This document shows, piece after piece, positions 1-5,855 of a DNA stretch of 10,090 nucleotides. A model generated the notes under the pieces. That model was not told the DNA's origin, made no database searches, and saw only the letters and a list, made by a program, of their open reading frames with translations. The stretch is from an uncultured Collinsella sp. Lineage in GTDB: Bacteria > Actinomycetota > Coriobacteriia > Coriobacteriales > Coriobacteriaceae. Location: NCBI GenBank assembly GCA_902475475.1, contig CABRZY010000054.1:1-10090 (forward strand). Reading direction: 5' to 3'. The first letter of the stretch is position 1. Each line of letters opens with the position of its first letter. Made by a program: the position numbers and the translations under genes.

Positions 1-295
1 TCTGATGCGGAATGAGGTTATAGCTTTGGAACACAAAGCCGATGCGGTTGTTGCGATAGGCATCCCAATCGCGATCGTGAAAGTCCTTGGTCGAGATGCC
101 GTCGATGAGCAGGTCGCCGGAATCGAAATGATCGAGTCCACCGATTACGTTGAGCATTGTGGTTTTGCCCGAGCCCGAGGGACCCAGAATGGCCACGAAC
201 TCGTTATCGCGAAAAGACAGGCTCACGTTGTCGAGCGCCACCTGCGTAAACGACTGCGTAACGTACCTTTTGCAAATACCTTTGAGCTCCAGCAT
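1..295 (-). CDS. ABC transporter ATP-binding protein, N-terminal part (gene runs off left edge)
   Basis: Reading the minus strand from the ATG at 295 gives 98 codons of an ABC ATPase before the edge. The protein starts MLELKGICKRY. It has a textbook Walker A at residues 38-46 (GPSGSGKTT), followed by the NVIGGLD segment typical of the LolD/MacB/FtsE-like export and lipoprotein-release branch, and the Q-loop glutamine at residue 90 (FVFQSYNL). Signature motif, Walker B and H-loop lie outside the window. AGGAGAGG sits about nine bases upstream of the ATG and supports this start. Its role is to bind and hydrolyse ATP at the inner face of the membrane to drive a permease. In Coriobacteriia such ATPases are often fused to, or followed by, a FtsX-type permease, which cannot be checked here. 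Substrate unknown. Confidence 0.93.
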   Translation of the reverse strand, partial: MLELKGICKRYVTQSFTQVALDNVSLSFRDNEFVAILGPSGSGKTTMLNVIGGLDHFDSGDLLIDGISTKDFHDRDWDAYRNNRIGFVFQSYNLIPHQ

Positions 296-548
296 GGACG
301 GCAACCTCTCCTGCGCAGGCACCCTGCCCGCTCTCCTCCGCCGTTCGTATTCGACGCGTTTGTCCTACTCTATCCCCATATTTTGCCGACGCCAGTGAGG
401 AATGTAACAAACCGCGCCAAAAAACGAACGGGACGGCGCCCAAAAGAAGAGGTCCCGAGCGGGACCTCTATATGGTGGAGCTTATCTTGGAAGGTAGCGG
501 ACTACTTCGCACAGCGGTGCACGATCATCGCCATGCTTTACGCGTTTT
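296..548. other. intergenic region between ABC ATPase and redox operon
   Basis: These 253 bases hold no convincing gene. They contain the operon terminator (448-469) and, closer to the ABC gene, its ribosome binding site. A second purine-rich stretch (GGAGGAGAG on the minus strand, around 335-343) is not placed to serve a start. The promoter of the ABC gene should be here, but I cannot assign a -35/-10 pair with confidence. Confidence 0.6.
448..469 (-). terminator. intrinsic terminator of the redox operon
   Basis: A perfect 9-bp inverted repeat, AGAGGTCCC / GGGACCTCT, is separated by a GAGC loop. On the minus strand the stem is followed by TCTTTTGGG, a short U-tract. It lies about 80 bases after the stop of the thioredoxin-like lipoprotein gene, the last gene of the operon. 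Read on the plus strand there is no T-run, so it acts in the minus direction. The U-tract is short, so termination may be incomplete. Confidence 0.75.
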
Positions 549-1520
549 CTACTGCTCGCTATTCGCAATCGCCTGGTCGATAAGCTTGTCGAGCGCTGCG
601 CGCTGCTCAGCGGAGCTGATGGCACCCACGATGGGCTCCCCTACGATGTTGCCATTCTGATCGATGACATACGTTGTCGGGAACGAGAACAAATTTGACG
701 TAAACTTACCGGCCTCGCTATCCGACTTGAACCAGATGTTCTTATATGTCACGCCCTTCTTGCTCAGTACGTCCTTGGCATCTGCAATCTCGCCCTTGTT
801 GCCATCGAGCGTAAAGGAATTGACGCCCACGACCTGACCGCCCTTCTCGGCAAGCTTTTTGTTCAGCTGCTCCAGATCGCCCAGCTCGCCCACGCACGGC
901 TTGCAAGTGGTAAACCAAAAGTTCATGACGGTGACCTTGTTCTTAGAGAACAGCTCGTCGCTGCTCACGTCGTTGCCATCCAGGTCTTTGCCCGTAAAGC
1001 TGGGGAACTTCGTCGCCTCGCTCGAAGCATTAGCACCAGCCGTCATGCCAGCGGTCGAAGCGTCGACGCTCTCGCCTGAGCTCGGCGTGCTTCCACAGCC
1101 GGGGAACTCCTTCTCCAGGCTCTCGAGCTTGTCCTCGATCTCCTTGATCTGCTGCGCACCGGCCTTGAGCGTCTTAAGCTCATCCGCCGTGAACTCATCC
1201 TTGGCGCCATCGATGGTCTTGAGCAGAAAATCGCCGTAATTGCTGCCGTCCTCAATCATTGCCGAGTCTTTATTTGCCGCATTGAATACCTTTTCCCACA
1301 GCGCGTTATCACTCGAAAAGATCTCGTTCTCCTTCTGCATGAGCTTCGCATACAGCTCGGCGGCCTCGTCGGCATTGGCCGGCTTCTGCGCAGTGAGTTC
1401 TGCGATCTTAGGATCGGAGCCCGCAGATTCGCTCGCATTGCCACCAGGCGCCGAACACGCCACAAGACACAAGGCCAGCACCGGCACCATAAACAGGGCC
1501 GCAATCTTAGAAAGCTTCAT
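549..1520 (-). CDS. TlpA/ResA-like thioredoxin-fold lipoprotein
   Basis: Predicted exported thiol-disulfide reductase anchored to the outer face of the membrane by lipid. An N-terminal signal with a lipobox (LVAC, lipidated Cys at residue 22) is followed by an Ala/Glu/Lys-rich, probably helical region (about 30-140). A Ser/Thr/Gly-rich spacer (about 143-168) leads to a C-terminal TlpA domain (about 170-320). The domain shows the NFWFTTCKPC active site (CxxC at 206-209), the following GELGDLEQL helix, and the cis-proline in SFPTTYVID (P281). At 323 aa it is about twice the size of a simple TlpA domain because of the N-terminal extension, which has one extra Cys (142). An ATG two codons upstream (1526) abuts GGAGGA with no spacing; the ATG at 1520 has a normal seven-base gap and is preferred. 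It lies 29 bases after the 4Fe-4S protein gene, in the same operon, and that protein is the likely electron donor. Final target unknown: exported proteins, Met-sulfoxide reductase and cytochrome maturation are options. Confidence 0.92.
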   Translation of the reverse strand: MKLSKIAALFMVPVLALCLVACSAPGGNASESAGSDPKIAELTAQKPANADEAAELYAKLMQKENEIFSSDNALWEKVFNAANKDSAMIEDGSNYGDFLLKTIDGAKDEFTADELKTLKAGAQQIKEIEDKLESLEKEFPGCGSTPSSGESVDASTAGMTAGANASSEATKFPSFTGKDLDGNDVSSDELFSKNKVTVMNFWFTTCKPCVGELGDLEQLNKKLAEKGGQVVGVNSFTLDGNKGEIADAKDVLSKKGVTYKNIWFKSDSEAGKFTSNLFSFPTTYVIDQNGNIVGEPIVGAISSAEQRAALDKLIDQAIANSEQ

Positions 1521-1549
1521 GGTCATTCCTCCGTTTTGTCGAAGCTTGT

Positions 1550-2452
1550 TTACTTTTTATCGGCGGTCAAGGGGAGCTTTTCCGCCGACACATCCAGGCC
1601 ATAGCGATAGCTGATGGCATCGACGGGACAGGCCCCGATGCACTTTCCGCACCGGATGCATTCGGCATGATTGGGCGCGCGGACCACATCAACGTCCATC
1701 TGACAAACCTTTGAGCACTTGCCGCACGAGACACATTTGCATGCATCGACCCGAATCCCCAGCAGGGATACCTTATTCATGAGCGCATAGAATGCGCCGA
1801 GTGGACAAATCCATTTGCAGAAGGGGCGGTAGAACAAAACGCTCAGCACTACCACGGCAATGAGAACGGCAAGTTTCCAAGTAAAGAGATGTCCCAACGC
1901 AGATCGAATGCCGGCATTGGCAATGGCCAGCGGAATGGCACCCTCGAGCACACCCTGCGGACAGATGTACTTACAAAAGAACGGGTCGCCCATGCCCACG
2001 TCGTTAACCACCAAGACGGGCAGCAGCACCACGGCAAACAGCAGCACGACGTACTTGATGTACGTAAGCGCCTTGAGCTTTTTTGTCGAAAGCTTTTTGC
2101 CGGGAATCTTGTGAAGCAGCTCCTGCAGCCAGCCAAACGGGCACAAAAACCCGCATACAAATCGTCCCAGCAGCACGCCGAGCAAAATGAGCGTACCGGT
2201 AACATAGTAAGAAAAGTTGAACTTAGATGAACCCACCACCGACTGGAACGACCCGATGGGGCACGCACCCGATGCCGCGGGGCACGAATAGCAATTAAGT
2301 CCAGGTACGCAGACTGTTTTTCCCGCGCCCTGATAGATGCTTCCTTTGGCAAAGTTTGGCAGGTGAATGTTGGTGACCAGCGTCGCCGCCGCCTGAACGA
2401 ATCCGCGAAATCGGGCCAAAACATGCGACGCAGTGTTTTCTCTTTTATCCAA
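1550..2452 (-). CDS. NapH-like polytopic membrane protein with two 4Fe-4S ferredoxin sites
   Basis: Predicted membrane electron carrier. Numbering from the TTG start (300 aa): hydrophobic segments at about 82-100, 131-149 and 192-208, perhaps one more at 168-182. Three CxxxCP motifs lie at membrane edges: CGFLCP 100-105, CKYICP 160-165, CKWICP 212-217, as in the NapH/NosR/YccM group. An N-terminal Cys-rich stretch has cysteines at 48, 54, 57 and 64. The C-terminus is a 2[4Fe-4S] ferredoxin domain with clusters at C240/243/246/250 and C265/268/271/275. An ATG in this frame at 2539 exists, but the 29 residues it adds are the out-of-frame image of the small gene before it and look unlike any family N-terminus. 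The TTG at 2452, with GGAG ten bases upstream and an 8-base overlap with the preceding stop, is favoured; a GTA/GTG-like context gives no better choice. Role inferred: pass electrons across the membrane to the downstream lipoprotein. Start uncertain, family call firm. Confidence 0.9.
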   Translation of the reverse strand: MDKRENTASHVLARFRGFVQAAATLVTNIHLPNFAKGSIYQGAGKTVCVPGLNCYSCPAASGACPIGSFQSVVGSSKFNFSYYVTGTLILLGVLLGRFVCGFLCPFGWLQELLHKIPGKKLSTKKLKALTYIKYVVLLFAVVLLPVLVVNDVGMGDPFFCKYICPQGVLEGAIPLAIANAGIRSALGHLFTWKLAVLIAVVVLSVLFYRPFCKWICPLGAFYALMNKVSLLGIRVDACKCVSCGKCSKVCQMDVDVVRAPNHAECIRCGKCIGACPVDAISYRYGLDVSAEKLPLTADKK

Positions 2453-2591
2453 TTCCGATACACTCCAAGCACAGCCTAATCGCTTTGGCCAGCACGGCAT
2501 CCGCCTCGCCACGCATAACGCCAAAGCACACCATGGCAATTCCGACGATCAACAAAGCGACCTGTACCATGGGTTTTACCGCTTTGAACAA
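2445..2591 (-). CDS. small CD1871A-like membrane protein with C-terminal CxxC
   Basis: A 48-residue protein from a TTG start, or 41 residues from the ATG at 2570. A single hydrophobic segment (about residues 9-26) is followed by RGEADAVLAKAIRLC and the ending CLECIGIG, with CxxC at 41-44. The pattern (short TM helix, GxxRGE, helix, CLECIGIG at the C-terminus) matches my recollection of the CD1871A family of CxxC-motif proteins, found beside 4Fe-4S membrane proteins in gut anaerobes. The ATG has no Shine-Dalgarno; AAGGAG lies eight bases before the TTG at 2591, so the longer form is preferred. The last 8 bases overlap the next gene (TTGGATAA), which implies translational coupling. Function is not established. 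By position it is a small partner of the membrane Fe-S protein, perhaps a thiol relay. It is the first gene of the operon. Confidence 0.82.
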   Translation of the reverse strand: MFKAVKPMVQVALLIVGIAMVCFGVMRGEADAVLAKAIRLCLECIGIG

Positions 2592-2681
2592 CTCGACCAC
2601 TCCTTTCGTTACGCGACCATTGGACCATATCGACTATAAAATCCGTGTTAAGCGCGATTTGGAATGTGCAAGGAGACTGTT
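2592..2681. promoter_or_regulatory. divergent promoter region between redox operon and two-component genes
   Basis: Ninety bases separate the divergent starts, so both promoters must lie here. For the minus-strand operon a candidate is TTAACA (2646-2651) with TATGGT (2624-2629) at 16-base spacing. For the plus strand, TATAAA at 2635-2640 could be a -10, but no good -35 precedes it. GACCAT occurs twice in tandem at 2615-2620 and 2623-2628, and a related GACCAC lies at 2595-2600. These could be regulator contacts but are short. The existence of promoters here is a firm inference from gene layout; the exact boxes are tentative. Confidence 0.45.
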
Positions 2682-3356
2682 ATGCGTATTTTGATCGTCG
2701 AAGACGAGCGAGCACTGTGCGATGCAATCGCGCGCAGCTTGCGAAACTTGGCGTACAGCGTCGACTGCTGTCACGATGGACGGGAGGCGCTCGACCTACT
2801 GGACGTTGAGGCCTTCGACCTCGTGGTACTCGACCTCAACCTTCCCCGTATCGACGGCATGACCGTACTCAGGGAACTTAGGAAAACCGACTGCGAGACC
2901 AAGGTGCTGATTCTGTCCGCGCGTGGCGAAGTATCCGATAAAGTCGCCGGACTCGATGCCGGCGCCAACGATTACCTTACCAAGCCGTTTCATCTGGACG
3001 AACTTGCGGCAAGGATCCGCAGCCTTACCCTCAGGCGCTTCGCACAAAGCGACATAGTATTAACCTGCGGAAAGCTCAACTTTGACACCAAGGCGCGCAT
3101 CGCTTCCGTGGACAGCGAGGCTTTATCTCTTACGCGCAAGGAAACGGGAATCTTGGAATACCTGATGCTTAATCAGGGGCGTCCGGTAAGTCAAGAGGAG
3201 CTTATCGAGCACGTTTGGGATAGCAGCGTGAACAGCTTTAGCAACGCAACCCGCGTTCATATCTCGTCACTCCGCAAAAAGCTGCGCAGCGCTTTGGGAT
3301 ACGACCCGATTCGCAATCGGATTGGAGAGGGCTACGTTATGGAGGGTGGAGAATGA
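2682..3356 (+). CDS. OmpR/PhoB-family response regulator
   Basis: A 224-residue DNA-binding response regulator. The receiver domain (1-115) has the acidic pair E7/D8, the phospho-acceptor D51 in LDLNLPRIDG, S79 and K101 (LTKPF). The winged-helix domain (about 125-222) has the SLTRKETGILEYL start, RVHISSLRKKL as recognition helix region, and a GEGYVM wing. Both domains are full length. Start chosen at ATG 2682 because AAGGAG lies six bases before it and MRILIVEDE is the usual family N-terminus; an in-frame ATG at 2664 would add six residues without a matching site. Its stop overlaps the kinase start by four bases. Being divergent from the redox operon, it may control that operon; the stimulus is not visible from sequence. 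Confidence 0.96.
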   Translation: MRILIVEDERALCDAIARSLRNLAYSVDCCHDGREALDLLDVEAFDLVVLDLNLPRIDGMTVLRELRKTDCETKVLILSARGEVSDKVAGLDAGANDYLTKPFHLDELAARIRSLTLRRFAQSDIVLTCGKLNFDTKARIASVDSEALSLTRKETGILEYLMLNQGRPVSQEELIEHVWDSSVNSFSNATRVHISSLRKKLRSALGYDPIRNRIGEGYVMEGGE

Positions 3357-4504
3357 AAGGGCTTTCGCTGCAATGGCGCATAACGATTATGACGGCACTG
3401 CTCACGTGTGCGGCATGCGTGCTGACGAACTGCCTGGTCGGCTATACGGGCATGCGCTACATGGACGCCATCGGCAGTGACATCTCGGCCTTTAACGCAA
3501 CCGGCGAAGATTCGCTCCAGGCGTTCGACCCAACGAAAGCGGCCCTCGATGACAAGGTCACGATCGTCGTAAACGACGCACAGGAGTCTTTTGGCACGAC
3601 AGCCTGGTACATCACGGCTGGAGTCACACTCCTTGGCGGCGCACTGGCATACTTTGTGAGCGGCCGTGCGCTCAAACCGCTACGGGCTTTTGCAGCCCAG
3701 GTTGAGCGTGTGCAGCCTGACAACCTAAGCGAAATCAGACTCAGTGAAGATGCGCCCACCGAGCTACAACGATGCAGCGCCTCTTTCAACGACATGATCG
3801 CCCGTCTTGGCGAAGGGTTCTCTGCGCAGCGTCAGTTTACCGGCAACGCCGCACACGAGCTGCGCACCCCGCTCGCCCTTATGCAAGCACAGGTTGAACT
3901 ATTCATCTCCGAGCACTCCGGTTTGCAGCCCGAAACAGCCGAGCTGCTCGGCCTGCTACAAGAACAAACCGAGCGCATGTCTCGAATGACCAAGGTATTG
4001 CTCGAGATGAGTGAGCTCCGCGGCGTTCCTTGCGAGAACGATGTGGAACTTGGTCCCTTGTCCGAAGAGGTCCTCACCGACCTTGCGCCACTTGCCGAAA
4101 ATAAGGGCATAGCCCTCAATTGTGCTGGAGACGCTTTAGCAATCGGGAGCGACACGCTCCTCTATCGGCTGGTGTTTAACCTGGTCGAAAATGCCATCCG
4201 TTACAGCCACCCCGACTCGACTGTCAACGTCTCCATCAGCGACAGCGACAGCCACGTGCTCCTGCGAGTCGAGGACCAGGGCCCGGGAATACCCAAGCAG
4301 TACCGTGAGAGCATCTTCCAACCGTTCTTTCGCCTGGATAAATCCCGCAGCAGGGCATACGGCGGCGCAGGACTCGGACTAGCGCTCGTTTGGGAGATTG
4401 CAGTGCTTCACGGTGGCACGGTAGAGGTCGAAGCAAGTTCCGAGAACGGGACCACCATGCTCGTAAGCCTTCCAAAACGATCCGTAGCGTTATCCGAACA
4501 GTAA
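3353..4504 (+). CDS. HAMP-containing sensor histidine kinase
   Basis: A 383-residue membrane histidine kinase, cognate partner of the preceding regulator (ATGA overlap). The first TM segment is about 10-32, an extracytoplasmic loop of only about 50 residues runs 33-82, the second TM is about 83-103, and a HAMP linker is about 104-155. The H-box is FTGNAAHELRTPLALM with phospho-accepting H168, as in the HisKA class. The ATPase domain carries the N-box (N276, N280 in NLVENAIRY), G1 box DQGPGIP (308-314), F-box around FQPFFRLDKS, and G2 GGAGLGLAL (337-345). All catalytic elements are intact. The small sensor loop has no cysteine, so a direct external thiol switch is unlikely, although TM1 has three (C19, C22, C27). 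Signal unknown. Confidence 0.96.
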   Translation: MKGLSLQWRITIMTALLTCAACVLTNCLVGYTGMRYMDAIGSDISAFNATGEDSLQAFDPTKAALDDKVTIVVNDAQESFGTTAWYITAGVTLLGGALAYFVSGRALKPLRAFAAQVERVQPDNLSEIRLSEDAPTELQRCSASFNDMIARLGEGFSAQRQFTGNAAHELRTPLALMQAQVELFISEHSGLQPETAELLGLLQEQTERMSRMTKVLLEMSELRGVPCENDVELGPLSEEVLTDLAPLAENKGIALNCAGDALAIGSDTLLYRLVFNLVENAIRYSHPDSTVNVSISDSDSHVLLRVEDQGPGIPKQYRESIFQPFFRLDKSRSRAYGGAGLGLALVWEIAVLHGGTVEVEASSENGTTMLVSLPKRSVALSEQ

Positions 4505-4572
4505 AACGAAAGGGGTCCCGAGCAACAGGAGTACAATTGCTGCTATTGTTGCCAGCTGTTGGGAGATGGAAG

Positions 4573-5577
4573 ATGGACTGCGATGGCTACCCACGCGTTC
4601 CCATGCCGTTGATGTGCACCGCCTTTGTGCCGGGGCAGATTGACGCTGCGGTTGCAAGCATTTCCGACCCCGATTCGCGCGCCATTGCCACGGCAGAAGC
4701 GCTGTACTTTCGCGGACAGGCCGCCCTCGCTGCCAAGACGGCGCGCCCCTATGTTGACGCCACCGATCCCGCACTGCGCTATTCCGTATGCTTTATCTGC
4801 GGATACGCCAGTCTATCGCTCAACCGCATCGCCGACGCCCGCCGGTGCCTTGCTGGCATCCTCGATACGCCGGCCGACGAGGAATCGCCCGCCATCCACG
4901 CCACGCATATCCTGTTCGCCTCGGCCGCGAGCGTCCTGCTGCACTTGCCTTCCCCGTATTCTGCCGAAGAGTTTTATCCACTTGCGGCGCATCTACCCGA
5001 AGGCCTGTGCCTGTTCGCCAGCTACGTGATGGCACACGCCTTGTATCTGCGCGGCGAATACGGCCGCAGCCTAGGCATGGCGGAAAATGCCCTGATTATG
5101 AAACAGGGAAGCTATCCGATCTCGGAACTGTTCCTGCACCTGGCAGCTTCCATGGCATGCATGAGCCTCAAGGACATCGACGCCGCAAAGGCACACTTCG
5201 GAGTTGCTTGGAACATTGCACGTCCCGACGGCCTTATCGAGCTCATTGGCGAGCACCACGGCCTTTTACAGGGGCTCATCGAGGCGTGCCTAAAAACGCA
5301 ATACCCTGACGACTTCGCGCGCATCATCGAGATCACGTATCGATTCAGCTACGGCTGGCGGCGCATCCACAACCCCGATTCGGGCGAGGACGTGGCCGAC
5401 GATCTAACGACCACGGAATTCACCATGGCCATGCTCGCCTGTCGTGGGTGGACCAACGCCGAAATCGCACGCCATATGGGAGTATCGCCGGGCACCGTCA
5501 AAAACCGACTATCCGGCGTATACGCAAAGCTTGGCATCGGCACACGCGCCGAGCTGGTCGCGCATATGTTACGTTAG
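4573..5577 (+). CDS. LuxR-type transcriptional regulator without receiver domain
   Basis: A 334-residue protein. The C-terminal 60 residues form a LuxR/FixJ helix-turn-helix: LTTTEFTMAMLACRGWTNAE, then HMGVSPGTVKNRLSGVYAKL as turn and recognition helix, and LGIGTRAELVAHML as the closing helix. The first 270 residues have no receiver aspartate or autoinducer-binding pattern. They look all-helical, with TPR-like pairs (AEALYFRGQAALAAKTARPY; YASLSLNRIADARRCLAGI; AHALYLRGEYGRSLGMAENA), so ligand or protein sensing is possible. The frame is open far upstream inside the kinase gene, but GGGAG eight bases before ATG 4573 and the lack of family-like sequence upstream set this start. It lies 68 bases after the kinase, so it may be co-transcribed with it, and 155 bases before the giant surface-protein gene on the same strand, which makes that gene a plausible target. 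Function otherwise unknown. Confidence 0.88.
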   Translation: MDCDGYPRVPMPLMCTAFVPGQIDAAVASISDPDSRAIATAEALYFRGQAALAAKTARPYVDATDPALRYSVCFICGYASLSLNRIADARRCLAGILDTPADEESPAIHATHILFASAASVLLHLPSPYSAEEFYPLAAHLPEGLCLFASYVMAHALYLRGEYGRSLGMAENALIMKQGSYPISELFLHLAASMACMSLKDIDAAKAHFGVAWNIARPDGLIELIGEHHGLLQGLIEACLKTQYPDDFARIIEITYRFSYGWRRIHNPDSGEDVADDLTTTEFTMAMLACRGWTNAEIARHMGVSPGTVKNRLSGVYAKLGIGTRAELVAHMLR

Positions 5578-5732
5578 CGACCGGACTGCCAAGCGCATCG
5601 AACGCATTCCGGAACCCGGCGCTTCGCTCGATCAATTTGGACATTTTGACCCTTGAACGGCACTACCGCTACGGGGCGCCTTCTCGCAAAAATGGATTAT
5701 TTCCACCGATACTTGCGGGATGGGAGCCCAAG
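5578..5732 (+). promoter_or_regulatory. leader of the surface-protein gene
   Basis: This gap likely holds the promoter of the giant surface protein. TTGACC (5646-5651) followed after 18 bases by TACGGG is the only candidate pair, and it is weak. GGGAG at 5722-5726, six bases before the ATG, is a good ribosome binding site. No hairpin with a T-run follows the LuxR-type gene, so read-through from upstream is possible. Confidence 0.35.
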
Positions 5733-5855
5733 ATGCTTGATCGCCGTTCGTTACTTGTCGCCGGAGCGTCCTCGTTAGCGAGCATTATGTTGCCGCGCGT
5801 GCCGGGAAGCGAAAATGCCTTCCTGCTGCCGTTCGCGCCCGCCGAAGCCTATGCC
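5733..5855 (+). other. signal peptide of surface protein, twin-arginine-like
   Basis: Residues 1-41. The n-region is short, with paired arginines at 4-5 in DRRSLLVAGA, close to the Tat pattern (S/T)RRxFLK but without the final Lys and with Asp in the first position. The h-region is only mildly hydrophobic and Ala/Ser-rich, as Tat signals tend to be. AYA before DEKDP fits signal peptidase I. A Sec signal remains possible. Confidence 0.6.

Noticed and set aside
310..319. 10-bp palindrome CCTGCGCAGG before the ABC gene
   Set aside because: Short, overlaps the ribosome-binding region, and has no second copy that would mark it as an operator.
1521..1526. ATG at 1526 as start of the thioredoxin-like lipoprotein
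   Set aside because: GGAGGA ends directly against this ATG, leaving no room for ribosome spacing, while the ATG two codons on has a normal gap.
4514..4523. GGTCCCGAGC, also present in the terminator at 451-460
   Set aside because: The second copy lacks the opposite arm, so it forms no hairpin; a shared 10-mer in GC-rich DNA may be chance.
4531..4549. ACAAT / ATTGT inverted repeat and TACAAT as a promoter -10 for the LuxR-type gene
   Set aside because: Five-base arms are too short to mean much and no -35 lies at a usable distance.
5591..5624. Inverted repeat AAGCGC / GCGCTT with an inner TTCCGGAA
   Set aside because: Considered as terminator of the LuxR-type gene, but the loop is long and no T-run follows.
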